A stretch of DNA of 6,211 nucleotides from Pirellulaceae bacterium. GTDB taxonomy: Bacteria > Planctomycetota > Planctomycetia > Pirellulales > Pirellulaceae. A program made the position numbers and the translations under genes. The stretch is taken from contig JABDKS010000345.1 of the NCBI GenBank assembly GCA_013002105.1, positions 1 through 6,211 on the forward strand. Direction: 5' to 3'. The notes beneath the pieces are model-generated. The model was not told the DNA's origin. It saw only the letters and a list, made by a program, of their open reading frames with translations, and searched no databases. Positions 1-6,211 of this stretch are shown in pieces. The first letter of the stretch is position 1, and every line of letters begins with the position of its first letter.

Positions 1-2856
1 CCAACTGGCCCAAAAATCCAACACCACTACCCTGCCCCGCTGCTCAGTGAGCACAAATCTTTCGCCATCGATCGTATCGAGCCTGATTTCGGGAGCCTCT
101 TTGCCGACCAGTGGTGACTGAACACCAGAGGACGATGCACTGCCATCGCCGCCGGCCGATTCAAGATATGCCTTGGGCAACGCGGCCAACGATAGCTTCC
201 ACGACTCCTTTCGCAGCGCGAGTGCCTTTTCACCGACGTCGGGTCCAAACAACAATGAATCGATCGACTCCAATTGCACCTTACAATCGCCCAACAAATC
301 GCTAACACCAATCAACGTGCCATCGACGAGTTTTTTGGGAACGAAGGTGACGCCGCGTTTGTCCGGACGGACCGCGTGAACAAGTATCTGCGGTATGGCA
401 TCGCCTGCCACTTGCTCTGGATCCCTGTCGTTTGCTTGATCGGTGTCTAGATCGGTCTTGGACTTGTCCTCAGCAGCAGTTTGTTTGTCATCGAGCCAGG
501 GACGCTCGTGCAACCAAATCACGCGTGCGATCTTGTCACGCGGAATCTCCTGCACACTCAATCGGACTTCGACACCAACCTTCTCCGCATTGATTCCCAC
601 CAGTCGTCCGCGCAGGTAATCACCGTTGGTCGACACAAACAAATGGGTCGGCGGATCATCCTTGTTCGCGCGCGGAACCGTCAACAAACGCTTCAATTTG
701 GCCGGATCATATGCAGGTTTGGACGTCATTCGTGCCAGCGTGATCGAATCCATTTTGTCATGCGGGACGAATTTGGTGGTGGTTTCACTGGACCGAAACG
801 TGACGCCGCGGTCATCGACCGATTCGACGACACCATCGACCGTATCACCTGATCGAAAAACAATTTCGAATTGCGGTTTCGGCTTCTCCATCGCGTCCTT
901 CGCGTTGCCGCCGGCCTTGTTGCCATCGGGCGGATCACCGCCGGCTCCAAAAATCCCGCCAATCAACTCACCTAATCCGCGTGGTCGCTCCACCGGAACC
1001 GCCGCCACGACTTTTGCGCGACGATTGCGAGCCGCGGATTGACTTGGTCCGACGTACGTGATCGATCCACTTTGGTCTGGCGAAATTGCCGCTGGTGTGT
1101 CGCTGGCCCATGCTTGCCATCGCAGAACGCGACTTTGCTTGGCATCGGTTGTCTCGACCAGACAACCCTGTAGCCGTCCATGCGGCGTCGTCAAAATTCC
1201 CGTCAAACCAGGCAGTGGATCGGGAGTAAAGCGAAGTGCCGAACCGGTCATCGCCACAATCTGATCCGCGTCACAAGACACGACGCCCGCAACGCCGTTG
1301 CTACGAAACCCGAATCGGCTCTTTTTGGCTGGTACCAGATAGCCGACCAGGCGACTGCTGTCAGCGATGTCGACTTCGATCAGCCGCGACTCATCCATCG
1401 CGATCGACTCAAATGTCGGACCATTGACCGACCCAACATCGCGTCGATCGTCCGCAGCCGCCTCCTGCGCGGCGTCGTCTACGTCAGTATCACCGGTGTC
1501 TTGGTCGTCCGCGTCTGTATCTTCCGCGTCCGTATCTGTGCCCTGCGTGTCTGAATCCGCGTCAACGGCTGTCCCATCCGTCGCCTCGATCTCCGTTTCG
1601 GCGACATCGTCACCGTCAACGTCCTCCACCAGCAGGATTCGTCGTACATCTTCAAGAGGAATCTGTTGATCCGTACCCTCCGGATCGACCAACTGCAGCT
1701 CGCCTGTCTGGGCATCAAAACCAATCACTTCGGCGTTGATCACCGTTCCATCTTTATCCAACAAGTAACTATCGGGGTATTCTGTTGAATCGGGCAAATG
1801 CCCATCCCATTCGTAGACGTCAAAACGGTCCAGGCTGACACTTTTGCCGTGGTTTTCCAGCAACGCGTAGGACTGCGCCTGACCTTTGTCTTCGGCGACT
1901 CGGATCTTTTCCAACATTTTTCCGCGCGGCGAATAGACGGCGACCAGTCCGGCGATCTGATCGATGTAAAAAACCATGTCGAACTTCGACACGCCGTCAT
2001 CGAGTGGCAGTACCGCAATGTCGGCCAAGTTGCCAACTTCGCGCACGACGGCCAATTGGGCGTCCCACATCTCCAACCGCACCGCTGCACTTTCTTGGGT
2101 CGGCTGTACCATCGAACGTCGCACGCGTGCCTGTTCATCGGCGGCCGGCTTCGGTTTCTTTTTCTGTTCTTTGCAACCCAACGACATCACGAAATCAGCA
2201 CGGCCGTCCCAGGACATCGACAACACCAACCGAAACTTTTTTGGCAGTTGAACATTGCCAGCCGCCTTTGCCTCCAAATCAGGCGACTTCAAAGCACCGG
2301 CCGCGAATGTCCACTTGTCCGTATCGTCCAAAATCAACCAATCATCAATCGACTTGGGACCCGAATAGACCCGCGTCCCCGTGTCTTCGGCCGCCTCGAC
2401 CGAACGCAGCTTCGATCGACGCAGTTGAACCAATCCCAGCGATGGCGATTCGACTTGCAATGCCCGCTGATTCCAGCTTTTCAGCGCTCCGCTAATGCGC
2501 GTACCGCCCTCGAGCAGAAAGATATGACCCTCGTCCACGACGTCGGGGGAGTAATCACCGGCGATACTTCGAACCGATCGTACGTCAAATGTGACGGGCT
2601 GTTCCAGCAATGGGCTCTTGATCGAAATGCGATCGTTCGCCTGCGATGCCTTCAACTGACCGTCGACAAAGCTAGTCCCGTCTTTTAATCGCAGACGCAA
2701 TTGTGGTTCGTCAGCACGGCCGACCGATGCACAGAGTAAGACAAACAGACCGGGTAAAACAAACATTCCGGCCAGCAGCGGCAAACCAGGACAGGGTTTC
2801 TGCAAGCACTGCATCCGTGGCCAGCGCGTGGTGAAACGAGATTCTCGAATGAGCAT
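1..2856 (-). CDS. Secreted multi-repeat protein with C-terminal TlpA/thioredoxin-like domain (3' end outside window)
   Basis: From ATG at 2856 the frame stays open for exactly 952 codons to base 1, with no stop. Residues 25-48 form a hydrophobic signal peptide, probable cleavage after SVGRA (48). About eight diverged 30-50 residue beta-type repeats follow: 53-98, 111-153, 364-410, 492-536, 553-602, 663-708, 737-782 and a weaker one at 823-871. The pattern is roughly DGT-x-h-x-G-x-h, then alternating hydrophobics and a closing h-x-x-I/V. Residues 158-352 resemble a concanavalin-like lectin fold ([13 protein letters not shown], then FDMVFYID). Residues 411-470 are Asp-rich (27 of 60 acidic) and 604-662 form a Gly/Pro-rich linker. 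From 914 a redoxin/TlpA domain begins ([10 protein letters not shown], then [10 protein letters not shown]). In this family Cys-x-x-Cys normally follows W-A-S-W, but that part lies beyond the window. A periplasmic disulfide role is inferred. A later in-frame ATG at 2814 is possible. Last gene of the visible operon. Confidence 0.9.
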   Translation of the reverse strand, partial: MLIRESRFTTRWPRMQCLQKPCPGLPLLAGMFVLPGLFVLLCASVGRADEPQLRLRLKDGTSFVDGQLKASQANDRISIKSPLLEQPVTFDVRSVRSIAGDYSPDVVDEGHIFLLEGGTRISGALKSWNQRALQVESPSLGLVQLRRSKLRSVEAAEDTGTRVYSGPKSIDDWLILDDTDKWTFAAGALKSPDLEAKAAGNVQLPKKFRLVLSMSWDGRADFVMSLGCKEQKKKPKPAADEQARVRRSMVQPTQESAAVRLEMWDAQLAVVREVGNLADIAVLPLDDGVSKFDMVFYIDQIAGLVAVYSPRGKMLEKIRVAEDKGQAQSYALLENHGKSVSLDRFDVYEWDGHLPDSTEYPDSYLLDKDGTVINAEVIGFDAQTGELQLVDPEGTDQQIPLEDVRRILLVEDVDGDDVAETEIEATDGTAVDADSDTQGTDTDAEDTDADDQDTGDTDVDDAAQEAAADDRRDVGSVNGPTFESIAMDESRLIEVDIADSSRLVGYLVPAKKSRFGFRSNGVAGVVSCDADQIVAMTGSALRFTPDPLPGLTGILTTPHGRLQGCLVETTDAKQSRVLRWQAWASDTPAAISPDQSGSITYVGPSQSAARNRRAKVVAAVPVERPRGLGELIGGIFGAGGDPPDGNKAGGNAKDAMEKPKPQFEIVFRSGDTVDGVVESVDDRGVTFRSSETTTKFVPHDKMDSITLARMTSKPAYDPAKLKRLLTVPRANKDDPPTHLFVSTNGDYLRGRLVGINAEKVGVEVRLSVQEIPRDKIARVIWLHERPWLDDKQTAAEDKSKTDLDTDQANDRDPEQVAGDAIPQILVHAVRPDKRGVTFVPKKLVDGTLIGVSDLLGDCKVQLESIDSLLFGPDVGEKALALRKESWKLSLAALPKAYLESAGGDGSASSSGVQSPLVGKEAPEIRLDTIDGERFVLTEQRGRVVVLDFWASW
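1508..1537 (-). repeat. 15-base tandem duplication in the Asp-rich linker
   Basis: Two adjacent 15-base units, 1508-1522 and 1523-1537, differ at one position (T against C at unit position 9). They encode part of the [10 protein letters not shown] pattern inside the acidic linker (residues 411-470) of the large thioredoxin-like protein. Being a multiple of three, the repeat keeps the frame. Copy-number change by slippage would lengthen or shorten the linker harmlessly. Confidence 0.75.
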
Positions 2857-2885
2857 AAATGACACTTTACAAAACACCGTGAACA
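2857..2885 (-). other. 29-base gap between the toroid gene and the thioredoxin-like gene
   Basis: This is the only non-overlapping junction in the window. It is AT-rich compared with its flanks. It contains no stem-loop or T-run that would stop transcription and no convincing promoter. Only a weak purine run (GTAAAGTG) stands before ATG 2856. Read-through from the toroid gene is the simplest reading. Confidence 0.5.
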
Positions 2886-4004
2886 TCATCGTTCGTAAAT
2901 GGGCAAAAATCGGTAGTTCAACGCCAGTGCCAACAAGGCCATCGATGTGCTGTTGGCTGCGCCCAGATCACCCTGAAAACTACCGTCATCGCTTTGAAGT
3001 CCTTTTAACTTTCGAATCAGTCCAAGATTCCATTTTTCCCATGCCTTGATATCCGCTTGGAATAACGCCTGAGCCTGATAGTAGCGAGCGTACTCGGTCC
3101 ATCCGGATCCCTCACTTTTGTTGTTGATCAGATATTTCTCGACCGATTTGTATTGTTTCAGATCCTTCCGTTTCGCGATCGCATAAACCAGGCAAGCGAT
3201 CGACGACCGAGCGACCGATTCACCAAAGCCATCCAAACCGCCGGAGTAACCGACGATTCCGTTGCCCCCTGTCATGCTGGTGAAATACTTGATGGCCTTG
3301 TTAATCGATTCATCGGGAACTTCGATCCCCGCGTTTCGGGCGGCCAACAATCCCATCAACACGGCCCCGCTGACCGACGTGTCAGCATCCCGCGTGTTGG
3401 GCGAATATCGCCAAGCACCAAACGGATTCTTCTTTTGCGAGGTGACCGCACAACGGACTCCCAACTCCAACGCCTCGCCAATACTGCGCTGATTCGCATG
3501 CGTCTGACCCGCCCACAAATCGGTTTCGTCAACCGCACCGTAGGCTTCGGCGAGCGCTAACAAAGCAAATCCGTGGTGATACATGCTTGGCCCCATGTAC
3601 CCGGTCGTCTTGGGCTGCGACTTGATGATCTGTCGGACTGACTTTCGAATCGCACTGCTATAGGGTCCGAAATTGGGATCTTCACCCGACGCAAGAAACG
3701 CGAGTAATCCCAGTCCAGTTGTCCCGGCACCACGTTCGCCGCTCGATGTCCACGTCCCTTCGTCATTCTGTGTTTTGAGTAAAAACTGGAGACCGCGATC
3801 GTACATTTCGCGCACATCGCGCGCGACGACATCACCCTGCGGAACCGCAAAACCTTGTGCGGACGCTGTGTGAAAGCACGGCAGAGTAAGTATCACGCAT
3901 ACCGACGCAATCAACCAGCGTCGACTGATCCACGACTTATGGGCAAAGATTAGACACCAGAGGGACGATCGTGCCCTGGGCGATGTCAGTGCATTGGAAT
4001 TCAT
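2886..4004 (-). CDS. Secreted prenyltransferase/squalene-cyclase-like alpha/alpha-toroid repeat protein
   Basis: A 372-residue protein. I chose ATG 4004 over an in-frame TTG at 4022 because it overlaps the upstream stop as ATGA and has a purine-rich GGGAAGGG 8 bases upstream. Residues 27-49 carry a basic then hydrophobic segment ending TASA before QG, which reads as a signal peptide with an unusually long N-region. Helical repeats with terpenoid-cyclase-like signatures follow: [15 protein letters not shown] (71-85), [13 protein letters not shown] (95-107), [14 protein letters not shown] (143-156), FGAWRYSPN (195-203), [21 protein letters not shown] (206-226, key residues D206, D208, T209) and [11 protein letters not shown] (336-346). 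The squalene-hopene cyclase DxDDTA motif appears only as a shortened D-A-D-T-S, so terpene cyclisation is doubtful. Many planctomycetes have secreted proteins of this fold with no assigned reaction. A binding or scaffold role in the envelope is an inference. It is coupled to the gene upstream and 29 bases from the thioredoxin-like gene. Confidence 0.9.
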   Translation of the reverse strand: MNSNALTSPRARSSLWCLIFAHKSWISRRWLIASVCVILTLPCFHTASAQGFAVPQGDVVARDVREMYDRGLQFLLKTQNDEGTWTSSGERGAGTTGLGLLAFLASGEDPNFGPYSSAIRKSVRQIIKSQPKTTGYMGPSMYHHGFALLALAEAYGAVDETDLWAGQTHANQRSIGEALELGVRCAVTSQKKNPFGAWRYSPNTRDADTSVSGAVLMGLLAARNAGIEVPDESINKAIKYFTSMTGGNGIVGYSGGLDGFGESVARSSIACLVYAIAKRKDLKQYKSVEKYLINNKSEGSGWTEYARYYQAQALFQADIKAWEKWNLGLIRKLKGLQSDDGSFQGDLGAANSTSMALLALALNYRFLPIYER

Positions 4005-4795
4005 CTCAACATCCCTTCCCAACCTCGATAACGGTCACAGTACTGCTGAATGACGACCATCTGCTGCTTGTCCAAAAAAATCTCCAAGCCAGCGTTCTGT
4101 TTCTTTGCTTTGATCAATTTCAGGTAGCCAACGTATCCGTCCATTTGCTTTGTTATTTTGGTCGGCAAATCCTGCTCGTCCAATATTTCCAGCAACTTTC
4201 GCCGCTGGTCGTTCAAAAGCGGCATGGAACGCTCTATTTCCGCGACGTTCACCCGCGTGATGGCCTTCCATCGCCGACGACGGTTTTCGGCAAGCTCCTC
4301 TTTGTACCTATCCTGTTGCTGCTTGCTTAATGTAGATCGCATCACTTTTTGAAAAAGCGATTTCTCCTCGAAAACTCCTTGCTGCAATCGGGTGGAAATC
4401 GGGCTCACGATCTGCCAAATCTGATTGACATCCTGATTGTTGTTACCGTCCAAATCCAACGCGTCGACTTCCCGGCGAACTTCGGTCACTTTGCGAAACA
4501 ATCGCGTGATATCAGCACTGGCCGCTGTCTCTAATTTTGACACCTGCGGTTGGTCCAACCCACAGAGGCGGTCGATCATTTTCAAGCGCATCTGATAGTC
4601 ACTGCGCAACTGCGTTTTCACCTCCGCTTCACTGCGGCCGTTGAAGGCCCACATTGCGACCCAGTCTTGCTTTACAACGCCACGGCCCATGAATCCTTGT
4701 GCGTGGACGTGATGCACAAACAGCCCCGCCAACAGCCCCACCAGCAGCATGGTCGCTGCGATCACCTTGCGACAATCGATTCGGACCATTGTCAT
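4001..4795 (-). CDS. Secreted helical protein with LxxxQ motifs (paralogue of the upstream gene)
   Basis: Up to 264 residues, with a signal peptide at 10-32 (hydrophobic core 13-27, cleavage about HVHA before QG). The mature protein is mainly helical and highly charged. It has four L-x-x-x-Q motifs, LDQPQ (80-84), LSKQQ (156-160), LLNDQ (193-197) and LDKQQ (241-245), reminiscent of the LTxxQ motif of Spy/CpxP-type periplasmic proteins. R76-L-C-G-L80 precedes the first. I recognise the pattern (IDRLCGL, later FEEKSLFQKVM, then RWKAITRV) as a family common in planctomycetes with no established function. Two starts are possible: ATG 4795, which overlaps the upstream stop as ATGA, and ATG 4789, which sits 6 bases after GAGGA and so has the better ribosome-site spacing. 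The mature part has two cysteines (78, 253), of possible interest beside a thioredoxin-like gene. A chaperone-like or structural envelope role is only a guess. Confidence 0.88.
   Translation of the reverse strand: MTMVRIDCRKVIAATMLLVGLLAGLFVHHVHAQGFMGRGVVKQDWVAMWAFNGRSEAEVKTQLRSDYQMRLKMIDRLCGLDQPQVSKLETAASADITRLFRKVTEVRREVDALDLDGNNNQDVNQIWQIVSPISTRLQQGVFEEKSLFQKVMRSTLSKQQQDRYKEELAENRRRRWKAITRVNVAEIERSMPLLNDQRRKLLEILDEQDLPTKITKQMDGYVGYLKLIKAKKQNAGLEIFLDKQQMVVIQQYCDRYRGWEGMLR
4013..4020 (-). promoter_or_regulatory. Ribosome binding site for the toroid gene
   Basis: GGGAAGGG lies 8 bases upstream of ATG 4004, inside the last codons of the preceding gene. Its AAGG core can pair with the 16S rRNA tail. 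It favours ATG 4004 over the in-frame TTG at 4022, because the motif would fall after that TTG. Confidence 0.6.
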
Positions 4796-5604
4796 TCCTC
4801 GATCACGATCGGGGCATTCCCATCCTGGAAATTCGCCGCGGTGAACAAATGCCGCGTCAATCCGAGATACGCTTTTCGCTGTTCGTCATTCAACGCCGTT
4901 AACAAATGGATTGGAATATCCGGATAGTAATTATTGGACGTGAAATAGTGCATCGTGATTAAGTCATTCGAGGCGACCCAGGGAACGATCTTCGTCTTGA
5001 TCGCCGTGCGCTGCTCCGCTGTCAAATCCAATCGGTCTTGAAGCGACTCGATCAAGGCATCGGCCGTTGCCCGGTTGCGAAAATCGATCCGCGCCTGCTT
5101 TTCGACTTCGTACTCGGCCCTTTGGCCATCATCAAGCACGGCCACTAAAGCTTTGTCTACTTCCGCTTGCAGATTTTGCTTTTGCACGACCTGCCGCTGC
5201 CTGGGACGAGCACCAAAGAAGATCCCGATCAGATTGGGAGCTGCCGCGGGTGCGTTGACCACGACCACATTCTTTTTCGAAATTTTCTCCAGCCAATCAT
5301 TATCCATCGCCTCGAGTTGTTTCTTTTGTTGATCACTCAGATCACAAACTCTGCGAATGAAAGATCGATGGACGGCCAAATGCGCCTGAATTTTGGCCGT
5401 CTCCGGGTCGCCCGGCATCGCGATCACAATGTCGTCCATATCAACCAGTTCGATCACCTCACCTTCGTCGACAACATCACCCACGTCGTCCTGGGCGACT
5501 GATGTTGAGTTGCCAGTGACGGCGCAGCAGAGGCACACCACAAGCGTTACAGCCAGTGTTTGCCGCGTCAGTTGGAACCGCGTCGCACGGCGGACCGAAA
5601 TCAT
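4792..5604 (-). CDS. Secreted helical protein with four LxxxQ motifs
   Basis: A 270-residue protein. The signal peptide has basic residues 5-14, a hydrophobic core at 17-30 with three cysteines, and probable cleavage after STSVA (37). An acidic segment (39-58) follows, then a helical body with four L-x-x-x-Q motifs: LSDQQ (89-93), LDDGQ (157-161), LTAEQ (194-198) and LNDEQ (238-242). R85-V-C-D-L89 matches R76-L-C-G-L80 of the next gene, and the 37-residue step from the second to the third motif is identical in both, so the two are probably old tandem duplicates. A hydrophobic, Ala/Pro-rich stretch (113-131, VVVVNAPAAAPNLIGIFFG) is specific to this copy and might be a membrane-contact or flexible loop. 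Cys87 is the only cysteine in the mature protein. The start overlaps the upstream stop as ATGA, with a weak GGAACGG 5 bases ahead. Function unknown. The Spy/CpxP resemblance is in motif only. Confidence 0.88.
   Translation of the reverse strand: MISVRRATRFQLTRQTLAVTLVVCLCCAVTGNSTSVAQDDVGDVVDEGEVIELVDMDDIVIAMPGDPETAKIQAHLAVHRSFIRRVCDLSDQQKKQLEAMDNDWLEKISKKNVVVVNAPAAAPNLIGIFFGARPRQRQVVQKQNLQAEVDKALVAVLDDGQRAEYEVEKQARIDFRNRATADALIESLQDRLDLTAEQRTAIKTKIVPWVASNDLITMHYFTSNNYYPDIPIHLLTALNDEQRKAYLGLTRHLFTAANFQDGNAPIVIEE
4796..4800 (-). promoter_or_regulatory. Ribosome binding site deciding between ATG 4795 and ATG 4789
   Basis: GAGGA directly abuts ATG 4795, leaving no spacing, but is 6 bases from the second ATG at 4789. 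On spacing alone it supports the 262-residue form. If translation restarts after the overlapping TGA, ATG 4795 stays possible. The two forms differ by only two residues ahead of the signal peptide. Confidence 0.5.
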
Positions 5605-6179
5605 TGAATCCGTTCCAGCCGGGAGAAATACTCGTCCAACCCGGCTCGAAATTCCTCGGGCAACGCCCGCCCGGATTCGCCGGTACTCTGGCTGACCTCG
5701 CTGGCACGTCGTTGCTCTTGCGCGTTCACACCGGCACCAATCAGGGCCAGTGCTGAATCTTGCGTATCACCCTGCCCTCCCCCGCCCGGCGCCGTGCCTC
5801 CACCGCCGCCACCTTTGGGATTGATTCGTTTGCATTGCAACAACAATTCAATCGCTTCGGTTTCGGCCGCGATCGTTTCGCTGCCCGTATTGAGCAACGC
5901 CAAGAGATTGACAGCCTCCTTCATGACGGAACTGACCGATGTCAACAGATCGATTTCCTTACCAAATCCCTCTGCATTGGGCAGTTGCCCAATACGCTTG
6001 ACGACTTGATCGGTACGGTCACGCAACAAGTCTTGCGTCTCGCTTAATCGAACCGCTTCGCTGTTGTAATCTTTGTCAGTCATCCCTTCCTTGGCTTGCT
6101 GGGCAACTCGCGTTTCTTCACGCAAATTCACTTCGCCTTCGAGGATCTGTAGCACTTCTAAAATAACGGATGGCGGCAA
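5601..6179 (-). CDS. Coiled-coil protein with Gly-rich linker, C-terminal module; N-terminus uncertain
   Basis: The reading frame is open from 6203 down to the TGA at 5601-5603. The first usable start is TTG at 6179, giving 192 residues. Numbered from there, 5-118 is charged and helical, likely coiled coil, with GEVNLREETRVAQQA and IAAETEAIELLLQCKRINP. Residues 123-136 are a Gly-rich linker and 137-192 an acidic tail with DSALALIGAGVNAQEQRR and LPEEFRAGLDEYFSRLE. I recognise this as a planctomycete family module that, from memory, usually forms the C-terminal end of a much longer protein. Here an in-frame TGA at 6204-6206 separates it from anything upstream. It also has no signal peptide, unlike all four genes below it. 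Either it is a short gene with a TTG start, or it is the 3' part of a longer gene broken by a frameshift or nonsense change. It is coupled to the next gene by an ATGA overlap. Function unknown. Confidence 0.72.
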   Translation of the reverse strand: MPPSVILEVLQILEGEVNLREETRVAQQAKEGMTDKDYNSEAVRLSETQDLLRDRTDQVVKRIGQLPNAEGFGKEIDLLTSVSSVMKEAVNLLALLNTGSETIAAETEAIELLLQCKRINPKGGGGGGTAPGGGGQGDTQDSALALIGAGVNAQEQRRASEVSQSTGESGRALPEEFRAGLDEYFSRLERIQ

Positions 6180-6211
6180 ACTGCCGGCCGATTTGCCGCC
6201 CGGTCACATAC
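6180..6211 (-). other. Window edge with in-frame stop upstream of the coiled-coil gene
   Basis: Reading leftwards, the last 32 bases are GTATGTGACC and then a GC-rich stretch. In the frame of the coiled-coil gene they give ATG-TGA (6209-6204) followed by nine codons (PGGKSAGSL) that run straight into the recognisable LPPSVILEVL. The other two minus frames are open to the edge. GTG at 6207 overlaps the TGA as GTGA, which would copy the junction style of the downstream genes, but its frame closes after about 30 codons. No clear ribosome binding site stands before TTG 6179. The TGA may be the stop of an upstream gene in the same frame or a break in one long gene. The window is too short to decide. 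Confidence 0.55.

Noticed and set aside
481..1042. Overlapping plus-strand open frames of 123 and 138 codons
   Set aside because: Antisense to the C-terminal half of the large gene. No ribosome binding site or protein-like composition.
1740..2138. 132-codon minus-strand open frame inside the large gene
   Set aside because: Same strand but a different frame from the large gene. The product is rich in Trp, Arg and Cys with no domain, and the correct frame is unbroken through the region.
1798..2688. 296-codon open frame on the plus strand
   Set aside because: It lies wholly antisense to the 952-codon gene, whose minus-frame translation shows a signal peptide and recognisable domains. The plus product is rich in Arg, Gln and His, has no recognisable motif, and is typical of an antisense shadow in GC-rich DNA.
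2857..2885. Possible terminator or promoter between the toroid and thioredoxin-like genes
   Set aside because: No inverted repeat followed by a T-run and no convincing -35/-10 pair. The gap is too short for an independent promoter without overlapping the toroid gene.
4005..4022. TTG 4022 as start of the toroid gene
   Set aside because: It would add six residues and a 22-base overlap, and would place the GGGAAGGG motif inside the coding region. ATG 4004 with an ATGA overlap and good spacing is better.
3971..4330. 119-codon plus-strand frame across the toroid/L-x-x-x-Q junction
   Set aside because: It spans the antisense of two well-supported genes. Its Leu/Phe-rich product arises from the complement of Glu/Lys-rich helices.
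4550..5502. Several plus-strand frames opposite the two L-x-x-x-Q genes
   Set aside because: All are antisense shadows. The minus-strand proteins have signal peptides and shared motifs.
5780..5815. C-rich tract (G-rich on the coding strand) as a quadruplex or regulatory element
   Set aside because: It is fully explained as codons for the Gly-rich linker of the coiled-coil protein. The G runs are broken by codon pattern, so a structural role is not needed.

Overview
The window is a compact, single-strand stretch of bacterial genome. Every gene I can support is on the minus strand, so transcription runs right to left. The best fit is a planctomycete of the Pirellula/Rhodopirellula type. This rests on the families present: secreted coiled proteins with an R-x-C-x-L-x-x-x-Q motif, a secreted prenyltransferase-like toroid, a secreted thioredoxin-fold protein with a very long N-terminal extension, and a Gly-rich C-terminal module. 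That assignment is from family recognition, not from a search.

Layout in transcription order: (1) 6179-5601, a coiled-coil protein with a Gly-rich linker whose N-terminus is unresolved, because an in-frame TGA lies just upstream near the window edge; (2) 5604-4792 and (3) 4795-4001, two secreted helical proteins that look like diverged tandem paralogues, each with four L-x-x-x-Q motifs; (4) 4004-2886, a secreted alpha/alpha-toroid protein with prenyltransferase/squalene-cyclase-like repeats; (5) 2856-1, a 952-codon frame with no stop that runs off the left edge. Gene 5 encodes a signal peptide, about eight diverged beta-type repeats, a probable concanavalin-like domain, an Asp-rich linker and the start of a TlpA/thioredoxin domain, which is cut at W-A-S-W just before the expected active-site cysteines.

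The first three gene junctions are all 4-base ATGA stop/start overlaps. The fourth is a 29-base gap with no hairpin. This strongly suggests one translationally coupled operon. Four of the five products have signal peptides, so the unit probably works outside the cytoplasm, perhaps as an envelope complex or an envelope redox/binding module. What it acts on cannot be read from the sequence.

No RNA gene, mobile element, CRISPR array or terminator was seen. Coding density is close to 99 percent and there is no gene-free stretch longer than 32 bases. The plus-strand open frames are all antisense shadows.
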